From Cryptomeria japonica (lineage: Eukaryota; Streptophyta; Pinopsida; Cupressales; Cupressaceae): 64,000 nt of DNA. The translations under genes and the position numbers were made by a program. This document shows, piece after piece, positions 1-12,925 of this stretch. The stretch is from assembly GCF_030272615.1 (NCBI RefSeq), contig NC_081415.1, positions 505,005,373-505,069,372 of the forward strand, given 5' to 3'. Position 1 is the first letter of the stretch. Every line of letters starts with the position of its first letter. Under the pieces are notes generated by a model. It saw only the letters and a program-made list of their open reading frames with translations, was not told the origin of the DNA and searched no databases.

Positions 1-129
1 TATTTAATTTAATTTTAAGTTACTTAATTTAAATTAGTTAATTTAATTTATTAATTTAAATGAGTTAATTTAATTTATTAATTTAAATGACGCATGTAAA
101 GAAGCTTAATATTAGTTTCTTCTTTTTCT
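1..129. repeat. AT-rich flank of LINE-0
   Basis: Low-complexity sequence built from TTAATTTAATT-type words. The same kind of sequence resumes at 36539, right after the LINE tail, so the two stretches were probably adjacent before the LINE inserted. No gene is visible. Confidence 0.7.
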
Positions 130-386
130 AAAGAAAGAAAATTGAAAAAAACTCCAAGGAGCTTTGTCTCCAACTTGGCTTTGCAAGCGCACGTGTGGTG
201 GTCTGCTAAGCGGTGACCCCCCTGGTTGTGGAGGAGGTGTCAACCCTCCTCCACTATGGTAAGGCTTTTCTAACCTTTGATTTTTTTATCTTTACAGTTA
301 TTTCTGTTTATCCTTGTTTGTTTGGTTGGTGAGTGCGTTTGCAGGAGAAGTCATTCCAGGCACGAGCAACTGTACCTGAGACATTA

Positions 387-2118
387 ATGGCCTCAAATCC
401 TAGAGGGGGAGTGATTAAACCCGATAAGGGAGATGCATCGGGCATGGAGCAAGTTACCGCTGCAAGTAAAACTTTCAGAGACACCCTCGTCTACCCCTTA
501 TCGGTGATCTTTGAAAATGCTAGGTTTGTTTCTATCGACCCCACAAAGGTAGGAGAGAATGGAGAGCAACCTACATCAGGTAAGGGATCTAACCTCCCCT
601 TAAAATCTCTCTCCATTGTACCTAATGAATCTATGGTGAATGAATTAGGTTTTAAAAAGAACAAACTAAAAAATGTGGCAATCTTCTTTGTTGCAGTTGA
701 TATTGATAAGTGCCCGACTAGAAAATTTCTAGATGATTGGTTCAGGAATGTTTGGAGTATAAAATTAGGGTTTCATATCTCTTTCTGTAGGCTCATATAG
801 AAGGGTTTTTTTTTTTTAAAGAACACAAATCTCAAGCGGAGATAGTAAAAAAACAATACTGGACCCTTGGTCCCTACACCTTTCGTGCCCTAAGTTGGAC
901 ATCGGAGGCCATAAACGATGAAATCTTGGCACTTTCATGCCCTAGGTGGATGATAATCAAGGATGTGCCTCCTTTATTATGGAGATTCATCCCTCGATTG
1001 ATTGAACCAATTGGCAAAGTGGTTTGGATAGACAAATCAACCAGTCTAATCCCGCATCTTGGCACGAGGGTTCTGGTTTCCATTAATCTGGGAACAGATA
1101 TACCAAGTTCTCTCACCATTAAGTTGGGGGATGGCATAATCTCCTGCGCCATTGAAATTCTTGGTGGTATAAATTCTTGTTTCTTATGTAAAAAAGGACA
1201 TTTTTAGAAGAATTTCCCTATATTAACCCATAAAATTGGCTTAAACAAAACTAAAAAGGGGAACAAAGTGCCCCCATTTCAGCCAATATTAGAATTAAAT
1301 TGACCAAATTGAACAAAATTGATGGTGCTAATAACAAGCCGAATATGGGTGCGGTGGAGAATGTAAAATATCCGCCCACCTTGGATAGGAATGTGAATTT
1401 TGGTAATTTTAGGGTGGATTCCCCGCCACGTTCCCCAATTGTTGTTGCATTAGAGAAAATGGAAGAAGGATATAGTCGTAATACAACTAGAAAAAAACCC
1501 TAAAAAAAGAAGACAAAAGAACTCCCAACAGTTACCCCAGATTCATATTAGCGGTAATGATTTGGAGAAGGATAAGTAATTATCTCCCCATAAAAAGATA
1601 GAGACCATTAATACCTCACCTATGGAGGATGATTCGCAGGAGAAACCATTGAAGGGGAGATTCTCTAGAATTAAGATGATTAATCATGGGACTAGTTCTT
1701 GTGAGATGAATCTTGAGGGGTTTGAACGAATTGCCGGGGAATTGGATAAGGATAGTCCCCTTTCCCTCGACAAAGAGATCTTGGAGGCTGTGATCTCTCG
1801 AAAGGATTCAGCTAATATGGAATTTTCCTTTGAAAATCCAGCATCCGGTGACCTCAATGGAGAGGGAAATGGAACTATGCTTGCACAAAATCCTACCAAC
1901 TCGACTCAGACCACTCATTCTAAGGCTCTTGTGAAGATAGAAGTTGACTACAAGATCAAATTTATTATTGCTGATCCAATTGATGGTGAGAAGGGCATTT
2001 GTGATCTGCCCAAGAATAATAGGCCTACTTTAATTATTAATGCTAGAGATCTCCAATCTGAGACTGTGGGGAATCCCTGCCAGATAGATCTCACCAAGGA
2101 AGGAGATTGTGAAGACGA
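387..2118 (+). pseudogene. LINE-0 ORF1 (RNA-binding, DUF4283-like), N-terminal part
   Basis: The likely start is the ATG at 387, reading MASNPRGGV. Several frames are needed: 387-800, about 800-1207, 1300-1503 and 1622-2118. The second part contains a plant LINE ORF1 pattern: a WIDKSTS strand, then a zinc-knuckle-like CFLCKKGHF at about 1180-1205 that is cut by a stop. Proteins of this family bind LINE RNA as a chaperone. The last frame runs into the chromovirus duplication at 2119 and resumes in phase at 10042. At least three frameshifts separate the pieces. Confidence 0.7.
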
Positions 2119-2123
2119 ATCTC
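2119..2123. repeat. Target site duplication of chromovirus, left copy (ATCTC)
   Basis: ATCTC directly precedes the TG of the 5' LTR and recurs directly after the CA of the 3' LTR at 10037-10041. Five bases is the usual Ty3/gypsy duplication length. Confidence 0.9.
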
Positions 2124-3743
2124 TGATGCAGGAGCACCTAGGACTTAGGCTAATAGTCCTTCTTCAATTTGAGCTTTTACTAACCTTAGCCAAGTTAGAT
2201 TTCCAATAAGGACTCCAAGAGGGTCCAATGTGTGTGATTAGAGTCTAGGTTGAGTCAAGTGTATGCCTAGTTTAATTGATTTATTTCTAGGTTTGCACTT
2301 AGTTGGTTGTTCTTGGTTTGAGTAGTCAATGATGCCTTCTAGATGGTCAAAAGAGGAATAGGTTGATTAAATTTTTAGAGAGGTTCAAAATAGCCTTAGA
2401 AATGTTGAAATAGAAGTTAGTAATGACTTGTAATAGGTTGCCTAAGTGAGAAAGGCAAGATGTGGAAAATTGTAAAAGTTGTCATGACAACTTGGTCCTA
2501 AAAGAGCTTAGCGGTGGAGTTAGGGTTAAAAAATTGGCCTAAGATGCCTCCACACATGGGGAAGACTATTTAAACCCTCTCTTGCATGGATACCAAGGTT
2601 GGAAGCATTGATCTTTGTGAATGACAATCTGAAACCATTCATTTTTGGACTGTTATTACTATTTTGTCTTATTTTGCATTAAAGCGTGAATACAAATGGA
2701 TTGAATCCATTGATCCAAACTTGGATAGTTGTTATTTGATGTTTTCTAATGTCATTCAGTCCATTTCATGCTTTCTAGATAGATTGTATTAGTTCTTTTA
2801 CTGTTTCGTCTTCAAGCAGCCAGTTTTGGCTTGTAAATAGTATACCTCTAAAAAATGGTTTCCCCATAAAATCCCATCGTGCAATCATCACGACCTATTG
2901 GGACATGGTAGGAAACCTAATGTAAATTATAAATATGCAAGGAGGTGTTCTAAAAATGAAGTTTTCTATTTTTTCCACCTTGCCCTAGGCGAGTCCTGTT
3001 GCAACCCGGCTAGGAAAGACAAGGTGAAAATGATGAAAGAATGCAGGGGTGAAACCAAAAACCTATCCTAAGAATTTGGAATAGATAATGAGGTCCATAT
3101 AGAGTTGCAGATGAAAGGAGAAGCCTTGACAAATCCATTTGATGACCTTTTCACCAAGTTGAATAGTCATAGTCCTAGAAGCCTTTAAAACCCTAGTAAA
3201 ACCTCATTTTTGGGTTAGGGCAATGTACGAACACTTGGGGACATAAAACCAACAAAATATCTTGGGGTTAAAAGAGTGTTTGAAGAATCATAAAACTCTT
3301 TGTAGGGTCATTTGAACCATATGACCAAGAAATCCTAAAAACCTGGATTTGGAGGCCTAATTGGGGCTCTTTTCTAGTAGCCCTCTTTTTGAGCATTTTC
3401 TTGAAATCGGTAAGGGTGATGAGTTTAGCAATAAAAAAATGGACCTTTTTGACCAAATCCCATGTTGAGTGAACACCTCCACATCTCTGCAAAACACGTG
3501 ATGGCATTGTGGTGAGAGTGATAAAATGTCAGTTTGAAGGATTGAGAACTAGTGAGGAGCATTGAATTGGTAGAGTTCCTAGGGAAGACATTTGTTGAAT
3601 GTCACCTTAAGGTGGACAAAAAAATAGTCCTAACAGAGTTTGAGAGGGACTAGGAGGTCTTGAATAATAGCAAGGCCTAGAGGAGTTGGTGGAGTGAGCA
3701 ACATGAATAGGAGAAGTGTGAGCAAGCTAGGAAAACCCTATCA
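2124..3743 (+). repeat. Chromovirus 5' LTR
   Basis: Starts TGATGCAGGAGCACC and ends CCCTATCA. It is 1620 bases against 1604 for the 3' copy at 8433-10036. It contains no coding sequence. Confidence 0.95.
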
Positions 3744-3746
3744 AAT

Positions 3747-3759
3747 TGGTATCAGAGCC
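3747..3759 (+). other. Primer binding site, initiator Met tRNA
   Basis: TGGTATCAGAGCC lies three bases after the 5' LTR. It is the standard complement of the 3' end of plant initiator Met tRNA, used to prime minus-strand DNA synthesis. Confidence 0.95.
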
Positions 3760-3785
3760 TATAAGATTTGGGCTAGGTAAAGTTG

Positions 3786-4880
3786 ATGTCCTTAGAATTG
3801 AAAGAGTCTATTGGAGACAACATGGTGACCAATGCAGAGTTGGAAAAGAAAGTGGATGATCAGGAGGAAGAAAATAGGCTCCTGAAGGAAAAAATGGCAT
3901 AATTGGAAGGTAAGCTTGGTGAAATTGAAACCAAGGCAAATGAAGTGTTGGTAAAGGTTGAAGGAGTAGGAGGGAAGGGTAAAGAGGTGTAAAAAGTAGA
4001 CAAAGTGCCTGAACCTGATCCTGTTTTGGAATAGGAACCTTTCCTAAAGGCATTGAAAGCCTTAAGTGGTAAATCACTAGAGGGATTGCCATTGTTCACT
4101 GGTAAGATGGAAGTAGAAGTGCTTCTAGAATGGATAGAGGGAATGGAGAACCATTTTGAATGTGAAGGCATAACAAAAGCTCAAAGAGTCAAAGTGGCCA
4201 AGTCTAGGATGAGGGGAGCCGCTCTCACATGGTGGAAATTTGTGCAGGATGAGAGGGAGAAAGTGGGTAGAACGCCCATCTCTTCTTGGAAAGGTATGCT
4301 AGTCAAAATCAAAGAAGCCTATCTCCCTGATGGCTACGAAGTAAAGATCCATAGGAAAAGACAAAACCTAAGACAAAAGACCTTGATGTAAGTGGTTATA
4401 CAGAGGAGTTTCACAAGCTTAGTCTTAGGTCTCATGTTGTGGAAGAAGAAAGCCTTAAGGTAGCTAGATACCTAAATGGACTAAGATGGAATATCCAAGA
4501 GGAAATCAGTCTATTGAGCCCAAAGACAGTACATCAAATCTATCAGTTTTCCCTTAATTGGAAGAAAAACTAAAAAGGAAACATGATTCAAGTAGTAGCA
4601 GGGGCAGAGGTAGAGGAAAAGAAAATAGAGGCCATAGGGGAGGCTTTGGAGGAAGCAATTCAGAGCAAAGAACACAAGGTGAGTCTAAACTCACTGCGTA
4701 GCAAGAAGTTGGTTCAAATAGAGGAGGATCTAGTAGAGGAAGGGGATCAAACAGTGGTTTTAGAGGAAGAACTAGTGGACAAGGTAGAGGTTCATCATAT
4801 TTTGCCTCAATGAAATGTTACCATTGCAATCAACTTGGTCATCCAGCATATAGATGTCTAGGGAAGGGAGCTTCATCATA
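3786..4880 (+). pseudogene. Chromovirus gag (capsid and zinc knuckle)
   Basis: The frame opens at the ATG at 3786 with a charged coiled-coil stretch. It then has in-frame stops near 3900, 3990 and 4032 before the capsid-like region at 4053-4391 (LEWIEGMENHFECE, then ALTWWKF), which is a clear retrotransposon gag signature. A stop and frameshift follow. A CCHC knuckle, CYHCNQLGHPAYRC, survives at about 4816-4858. The gene would have made the particle protein. The knuckle and capsid lie in different frames. Confidence 0.85.
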
Positions 4881-4941
4881 GAGTGGTGAGAGAAGGGTAA
4901 ACTACCTTCAAGAAGAGTCTTCAAGTAGTAAGACCTCACAG

Positions 4942-7900
4942 GTGGCTTTAGAATTAGAGGTAGGTGACAACCTAATGATAAGAAGAACTTTGATAAAAGA
5001 ACCTATCAAGGAAGAGCCTAACCAAAGGAGATCACTATTTAGAATCAAATACAAGATTATAGGCAAACTTTGTAAAGTGATAATTGACTCAGGGTCAGTA
5101 GCCAACATTGTGTTAGAAAAGACAGTGAGTAAGCTCAAGTTACAAAGGATTCCTCATAACAATCCATATAGGGTCACTTGGTTGAATAAAGGCAAACATG
5201 TCTTGGTAAATGAGCAAGCATGGGTGTATTTCACCATTGAGAGGTACCAGGACAAAGTGCTATGCGATGTCCTACCCATGGATGCATGCCATACTCTATT
5301 AGGAAGACCATGGCAATTTGATAGACAAGTTATTCATGATGGAGCCAAGAATGCATATTCATTCAAGAAAGATGGAGTCACATTCAAGATACAATCTATC
5401 CTTGAGGAAGGTGAAAAGAGAGCAGGGGGTCCTAATGTCCTTTTGGTGAGTGAAAAAAAGTTCTTGAAGACCCTTGAGGAAGGTGAGGGAATAGGTTTTG
5501 CATTAGTGATGAAACCTAAAGAGGAAGATAAGAAGGAGAAACCAGATTTGCCAATAGAGGTTCAAGACCTTTTGAAACAGTTCAAAGAGAGTGAGTGATG
5601 GACAGCCAGCCACCTTACCTCCTAAAAGAACCATAAGCCATCAAATTGACTTCATACCCGAAGCATCCCTATCCAACAAAGCAGCCTACAAAATGACTCC
5701 CCAACAAAATGTTGAAATTGTTAAACAAATTCAAGAGCTTTTAGACCAAGGCCTAAATAGGAAAAGCATTAGCCCTTGTGTTGTACCTACTGTCTTAGCC
5801 CCAAAGAAAGGTGGTACTTGGAGATTGTGCACTGACTCTAGGGCTATAAATAGGATCACCATTAGATATAGGTTTCCAATTCCCAGAATAGAAGACCTAA
5901 TGGATCATTTAGGGGAAGCCAAATACATTACCAAGATTGACCTTAAAAGTGGATACCACCAAATTATGATTAAGGAGGGTGATGAATGGAAAACAACATT
6001 CAAGACAACAGAGGGTCTTTACGAATGGCTAGTAATGCCATTTGGCTTATCAAATGCCCCAAGAACCTTCATGAGGCTCATGAATGAGGTGGTGAAGGAC
6101 TTCATAGGTAAATTTGTGGTGGTATATTTAGATGATATTCTCATTTTTCGTAAGAATAAGGCAGATCATGTTAAGCATTTGCAAATTGTACTACAAAGAT
6201 TGTATGAGGAGAAACTAACCTTGAACTTGGACAAGTGTGAATTTCTGAAGCAGGAGATGGTTTATCTTGGGTTTGTGTTGTCACGTGGAAATCTCAAGAT
6301 GGATCCTAGCAAGGTTGAAGCCATAGTAAATTGACCTGCTCCTAAGTCAGCAACAAAGGTGAGAAGCTTCCATGGTCTTGCTCAATATTATAGGAAATTC
6401 ATTAGGTAATTCAGTGCTATATGTGCACCAATGTTGGACAATATCAAAGGTGGAATGAAGGTCAATAAAGGTTTTTAAACCTTGAAAGAAAGGATAGCCA
6501 CTCAACCGGTTTTGGTGTTGCCTAGTTTTGAGAAACTCTTCATAGTGGAATGTGATGCAAGCAATGTTGCAGTAGGTGATGTCCTAAGTCAGGAAGAATA
6601 AGTCAGGAAGAAAGACAAGTAGCTTTTCATAGTGAGAAGCTAAGTGATGCTAAGAGGAAATAATCCTCATATGACTTGGAGTTATATGCATTAATGCAGG
6701 CTTTGAGGAAGTGGAGACACTATCTCCTTCCTAAGGAATTTATAGTCTACACAGACAATCAAGCTTTAAGCTTTCTAAACTCACAAGACAAGCTTAGTCA
6801 TAAGCACATGAAGTGGGTAGAATATATGCAAGCCTACACATTTACAATCAATCACAAAAAGGGTCAACTAAATAGGGTTGTTGGTGCATTGAGTCAGAGA
6901 CTCTTGACAGTCCAAGAAATTTAGTTGAGAAGCATAGGTGTTGACAGTTTTAAAGACCTATACCTAGATGATGAAGATTTCTCCAATGATTACAAGGTAT
7001 GCAAAGAGTATCAAAACCATTTCCATAGTGAGTTTTCTAATTATACCTTTCAAAATGGGTTGTTGTTTAAGGGAGGGAACTTTGTGTGCCTAGAGGTTCA
7101 TTAAGAGAAAATCTCATACAAGAGAAGCATAATGGCAGTCTTAGTGGTCATTTTGGGGTCAACAAAATTCAAGAGTTATTCCAAAGCTATTACTATTGGC
7201 CTAGGATGAATCAAGATGTTAGGAAGTATATGTAAACTTGTATTGTTTGTCAAAAGGCCAAGGGACCATCTTCAAATGTTGGTTTATACCAACCTCTTCC
7301 CATACTAAATAGACCTTGAGAGTGCATTAGTATGGACTTTGTAGTGGGTTTGCCAAGGATAAAGCAGGGATTTGATAGCATTTATGTCATAGTGGACAGG
7401 TTTAGTAAGATGGCCCACTTTGTACCTTGCAAGACCACTCATGATGCATGCCATATTTCTCAATTGTTCTTTAAGGAAGTGATAAGGATACATGGATTGC
7501 CCATGAGCATTGTTTCAGACAGGGACTCAAAGTTTATGAGTCATTTTTGGAAAACACTTTGGCAAAAGCTTGGCACCAATCTATCTTTTGGGTCTGCATA
7601 CCATCCACAAATAGATGAACCGACCGAGGTGGTAAATAGGAGCTTAGGAAACCTATTGAGGTGCCTTACCAAGGAATATGGTCAGACATGGGATCAAGTG
7701 TTTGCACAAGCTGAATATGCTTACAATGATACCATAAATAGAACCATAGGCAAGAGCCCTTTTGAGGTGATCTATGGTCTTCACCCAAGGAGTATTCTTG
7801 AACTAAGAGACTTAGGGAATGCAACAACAAGGAAAGGATATGCTGAAGAATTTTTCTCAATCTATAAAAGAGATGCATGAATAAGTTAAGCAAGCATTGA

Positions 7901-8413
7901 AAGATAACACAACTAAGATCAAACAAAAGATTGATGAGACAAGAAAGAACCTACAATTCCAAGTAGGAGATCTTGTCATGGTACACCTCAACAAAGCAAG
8001 GTTTCAGCAAGAGATACCTAACAAGTTGCAGATGAGAAGATTGGGTCCATGTGCCATCTTAACCAAGTATGGATAAAATGCATATAAGGTGGATCTCCCA
8101 AGTGAAATAGGACTGCCACCAGTTTTCAATATAGGAGATTTAGTGGCTTACAAAGGTCCAATTCCATATTCAGATCACAGTCAAACAAAGATAGCAGAAG
8201 ATGCAAATAACCTTCAAATGCTAGCAAAACCAAGTCCAAAGGCTGAGAAGATAATGAGTTCAAGGATCGCTAAAAAGACAAGACACTAAACTTATTGTGA
8301 GCACCTAGTTAAGTGGCAGGGAATGGATGATGTAGAGGCTACATGGGTGCCTGAGATAGAGTTCAAGAAGTTAGGGATTGATCAGAATTTGATCCCAAAA
8401 GAGGTGACTTAAC
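4942..8413 (+). pseudogene. Chromovirus pol (PR, RT, RNase H, integrase, chromodomain)
   Basis: Domains in order: aspartic protease with IDSG at about 5083-5094; reverse transcriptase at 5640-6334 with YLDD at about 6124; RNase H at about 6540-6924 ending in the connection region TINHKKGQLN; integrase zinc-binding region at about 7125-7260; integrase core at 7332-7880 with the catalytic Asp in MDFVVGLP, Asp in VSDRDSKF and Glu in PTEVVNRSLG; chromodomain at about 8296-8410 (LVKWQGMDDVEATW). At least five stops and several frameshifts occur, for example after 6334, before 6676 and in the zinc region near 7233. The chromodomain would direct integration by binding marked chromatin. Confidence 0.92.
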
Positions 8414-8432
8414 TTTCTTTTGTTTGGGAGAA

Positions 8433-10036
8433 TGGTGCAGGAGCACCTAGAACTTAGGCTAATAGTCCTTCTTCAATTTTGGCTTGTACTGACCTTAGCC
8501 AAGTCATATTTCCAATAAGGACTCCAGGAGGGTCCAATGTGTGTGATTACAGTCTAGGTTGAGTCACGTGTATGCCTAGTTTAATTGATTTATTTCTAGG
8601 TTTGCACTTGGTTGTTCTTGGTTTGAGTAGTCAATGATGCCTTCTAGATGGTCAAAAGAGGCATAGGTTGATTAAAGTATTAGAGAGGTTCAAAATAGCC
8701 TTATAAATATTGAAATAGAAGTTAGTAATGACTTGTAATAGGTTGCCCAAGTGAGAAAGGCAAGATGTGGAAAATTGTAAAAGTTGTGATGACAACTTGG
8801 TCCTAAAAGAGCTTAGCGGTGGAGTTAGGGATCAAAAATTTGTCTAAGATGCCTCCACACATTGGGAAGACTATTTAAACCCTCTCTTTCATGGATACCA
8901 AGGTTGGAAGCATTGATCTTTGTGAATGACAATCTGAAACCACTCATTTTTGGACTGTTATTACTGTTTTGTCTTATTTTGCATTAAAGAGTGAATACAA
9001 ATGGATTGAATCCATTGATCCAAACTTGGATAGTTTTTCTTTTGTATTTTCTAGTGTCATTAAATCCATTTCATTTTTTTTAGATAGATTTTATTAGTTC
9101 TTTTATTGTTTCATCTTCAAGCAACCAGTTTTGGCTTGTAAATAGTATACCTCTGAAAAATGGTTGCCCCATAAAATACCACTATGAAATCATCACAGCT
9201 TGTTGGGAAATGGTAGGCAACCCAATTTAAATTATAAATATGCAGGGAGGAGTTCTGGAAATGAAGTTTTCTAGTTTTGCCACCTTGCCCTAGACGAGTC
9301 CTATTGCAACCTGGCTAGGAAAGACAAGGTAAAAAATGATGAAAGAATGCAGGGGTGAAACCAAAAACCTAACCCAAGAATTTGGCATAGATCATGAGGT
9401 CCATACAGAGTTTTAGATGAAAGGAGAAGCCTTGAAAAATCCATTTGATGACCATTTCACCAAGTTGAACAGTCACAGTCGTAGAAGCCTTTAAAACCCT
9501 TTTTGGGTTAGGGCATTATATCGACACTTGGGGGCCTAAAACCAACAAAATCTGTTGGGGTTAAAAGAGTGTTTGAAGAATCATAAAACTCTTTGCATGG
9601 TCATTTGAACCGTATGACCAAGAAATCCTAAAAACTCAGATTTGGAGGCCTAATTGGGGCTCTTTCCTAGTAGCCCTCTTTTTGAGCATTTTCTTGAAAT
9701 CGGTAAGGGTGATGAGTTTAGCAATAAAAAAAATGGACCTTTTTGACCAAATCCCACATTGAGTGAACACCTCCACACTTCTGTAAAACACATGACAACA
9801 TTGGGGGTGAGTGACAAAATGTCAGTTTGAAGGATCGAGAACTAGTGAGGAGCATTGAATTGGTAGAGTTCCTAGTGAAGACACTTGTTGAATGTCACCT
9901 TAAGGTGGACAAAATAATAGTCCTAATAGAGTTTGAGAGGGACTAGGAGGTCTTGAAGCATAGCAAGGCCTAGAGGAGTTGGTGGAGTGAGCAACACCAA
10001 TAGGAGAAGTGTGAGCAAGCTAGGGAAACCCTATCA
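8433..10036 (+). repeat. Chromovirus 3' LTR
   Basis: Starts TGGTGCAGGAGCACC after the purine tract and ends CCCTATCA before the right-hand ATCTC (10037-10041). It aligns with 2124-3743 along its whole length. Confidence 0.95.
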
Positions 10037-10041
10037 ATCTC

Positions 10042-10178
10042 CAAGTGAAGAAGAGATGGAGAATGAGGATAATGAAATGGTAGAAGGTGGAAGTACCCTA
10101 AACAAGATAAGCAATAGAAGAGGGAGACTATTAGGGTCTAAGAATAAAAACCCTTCCAATGGGAAGAAAATTGGATAA
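10042..10178 (+). pseudogene. LINE-0 ORF1, C-terminal part
   Basis: The reading frame broken at 2123 continues here in phase once the chromovirus and one ATCTC copy are removed. The product ends in a basic RGRLLGSKNKN tail, typical of plant LINE ORF1 C-termini, then stops at 10178. The ORF2 start lies 70 bases further on. Confidence 0.85.
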
Positions 10179-10247
10179 AATAAGGATCTCCCTAAATGCT
10201 ATAACAGCTTCAAGGCTGCAAAGGACTCATATTAACCACTATACTCA

Positions 10248-12925
10248 ATGCAATGCATCTCTTGGAATATTAGAGGTCTAGAATCACCAGACAGAAAGTA
10301 GGTGATTAGGATATTTTTGAATCAACATAGGGAGGTTGATGTAGTTATGCTACAAGAATTAAAGGCCACTAAGTTCACTCTTGAAGTTAATCTCGACTAT
10401 ATATGGAGAGATCTAGTTAAGATCTTTTCAGATCATGAAAAAGGTAGGGGGGTGTGGGCCTCCTTATTCACCCTAAATGGAAAGATAAAATTATGGAGTT
10501 TGGACATTCCCCATGTAACAGGGTAGCATGGGTTACATTTGATATCAATAATATTATTATATGTATTTTTTGTATCTATGCTCCTAATGATTACAAGAAA
10601 AGAGCAAGATTGTGGGATTGGATTGCCTCACTCCCTAATATCCCATGGATCATCGAGGGAACTTTAACATGATAGAAAAAAAAGAAGACAAATGTGAAGG
10701 CACCACACTTGATTGGAAGGGATTTGAGAAACTTCACTGAGATAGGATGAAGAATTGTAAGAATTTGTTTGATCTATTGGAAGGCAAAAAGTAGGGAAAC
10801 AATGGGATTTGGTACACCTGGTGCAAATATCAAAAGGGGAAGAATAGGATCTATTGCAGACTCGATAGGATGTATATGAACAAAGACCATTTCTCATTCA
10901 AACCAGATGATCTAGGGTTTCTCAACAAGGTCTAGCTTGCTACACTATCTAACCATCACTCGATCATTGCAAATATAAAGTTTGGGGATGTAGTGAAGAA
11001 GGTGGCAGGTAAGGGGAGAAATTTCTGCTTAATTTTCAGCTTCTTAAGGACCCAGATATCATCAATGCAATCAACATGATTAGATTATTAAATAAAAGGA
11101 ATGAATCGATTGACTCATAAATTGGTAGATGGGTTCAGAATGTAAGGAGTTGGCAATGTCTCTTGCAGACCGTAGGGCAGAAAAAACGTAAAGACAATAG
11201 ATACCAAGAAAAGTCTCACAAATGACCTACAAAAGATGGAAGAGGAAAATCTGGTTGATCCCAGCAACTTAGAACTGAGTCACAAAGTGGCATAAGCTAG
11301 AGACCTATTGAGAAAGAACCAACAAACCAAGATTAGAGGAGCCATGGTTAGAGAAAGAAACTAGTGAGCTATTTTAGGATACAAAGGAACTAAGTTCTTC
11401 TTCAACCTATTAAACCAAAAGTAGATCAGAGAAAACATTGACAAGATTTATATGGACAATAAGGAAGTAATGGATATAAATGGTATCAAGACAACCTTTT
11501 TTATGTTTTACAAAAAACTATTCTCTTCAGAGGATTCTCAGAACTCATTGAGAGCTAAAGAAGACTGTAGAGCTCTTATTCCTAAGAAGATCTCAGCAGA
11601 AGATGTTGATATCCTGAGGCAAAATATAACCCTAGATGAAATTAAGAAGGCCATTAGAACTCTTAGTAATGACAAAGTTCCTAGACCGGATGGTCTCCCG
11701 GTTGAATTCTACAAAGCCAACATAAATTGGATTGGAAAAGACCTGCATGAGATTTATAAGGAAGTTATTCAGAAAGGGTCACTAGGTAAATTCATTAACA
11801 AAGGGATTATCAAGTTGATCCCTAAAGAAGGTGATAAATCCCTTATTAAAAATTGGAGACCTATCACTCTCCTTAATGTATCATATAAGATCCTAGCCAC
11901 TAGGATAGAGAATATCCTCCCCAAGTTCATCTGTGACACACAGACAGGTTTCATTAAGGGAAGATACATCCTAGAGAACTTGATCACAAGTTGGGAGGCT
12001 ATGGAGTGGGTAAAATGCTCAGGTTAAAATGTTTCTGTGTTCCTATTAGACTTTGAGAAAGCCTACAATAGGGTGGAGTGGAGTTTCATTATCATGATGT
12101 TAGATGCTTTTGGTTTCCCCCTTGAATTCAGTGATATGGTGAAAGTGCTTCTAAAGGATGTAGCTCAGATAGAAATAAATGGGGCCTTGACACAACCCAT
12201 CCAGCTTGGAAGATCCATCAGACAAGGGTGTCCATTAACCCTGACTTTATTTGTTATTTCATCAGATGCCCTATATTATATTTTGAGAGATAACTCAATC
12301 TCCCCAAGAATTAGAGGTATAGAACTACCAAATACTAAGGAGCTTATCAATATTCAATTTGCAGATGACACCGCACTATTTGTTGACCTCAACAAGGAGA
12401 ATATGAACGTTCTTGAAGAGAAGCTTAACTTCTTTGAAAAAGCATCAGGAGCCAAAATTTCACAAGAAAAGTCCATATTGCTCAGATGGCATGAGGACCC
12501 CCTAGATTGACTAGAAAAAAAGTTTGGTTACCAGTGGGGGAACTAATAAAAAATAGTTAGATATCTTGGAATCCCTTTCTCTATATGTCCATCTCTGAAG
12601 GATATGTAGCTCTAGATCAAGGGAAAATTTGAGCATAAGATGGCTAAGTGGAATAGGAGATATCTCTCTCTTGCAGGTAGGGTCTAGGTATGTCAAAAAA
12701 TCCTCTCTTCTTACCTCATATACTTCTCTTTGGTCTAGATGTTCAGTAACTATCAGATATTTGAGGTTAAAAAATGCATCATAAAGTTCTTATGGTCTGA
12801 TGGAAAAGGGGGAAAGAAGGCACATGCAGTCAAGTGGAAGTGGTGTCACACTAATAAGAAGATGGGGGGACTTGGATTGAAATATTTGAAAACTCAGGGT
12901 ATTGCACTAGCAGCTAAATGGATAT
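10248..12925 (+). pseudogene. LINE-0 ORF2: AP endonuclease and reverse transcriptase
   Basis: The ATG at 10248 opens with CISWNIRGL, the N-terminal strand of LINE endonucleases, followed by LQELKAT around 10350. A stop lies at 10299. The reverse transcriptase is best kept at 11452-12510: SNDKVPRPDGLP, LIPKEGDKSLIKNWRPI, LLDFEKAYNRVEW, SIRQGCPL and catalytic FADDTALF at about 12358. Stops occur at 12025 and 12508 and many lie in the thumb region after that. The frame at 12739-12925 (WSDGKGGKKAHAVKW) runs into the next LTR and resumes in phase at 35031. The enzyme would nick the target and copy LINE RNA in place. Confidence 0.9.
12921..12925. repeat. Target site duplication of pol-less LTR element, left copy (GATAT)
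   Basis: GATAT precedes the left LTR and recurs at 35026-35030 after the right LTR. Joining across it restores the phase of LINE-0 ORF2. Confidence 0.92.

Larger units (their letters stand above)
2124..10036 (+). mobile_element. Ty3/gypsy chromovirus LTR retrotransposon, degenerate
   Basis: A complete but inactive element of 7.9 kb: 5' LTR, Met-tRNA primer site, gag, protease, reverse transcriptase, RNase H, integrase, chromodomain, polypurine tract (GTTTGGGAGAA at 8422-8432) and 3' LTR. The ATCTC duplication frames it. The C-terminal chromodomain places it among the chromoviruses. The first 155 bases of the LTRs differ at about 11 positions (about 7%), the oldest value of the three LTR elements here. 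Every coding domain has stops or frameshifts. It lies inside ORF1 of LINE-0. Confidence 0.95.

Noticed and set aside
3268-3507. Small ORFs within the chromovirus LTR
   Set aside because: They lie in LTR sequence, are not preserved between the two LTR copies, and show no domain.
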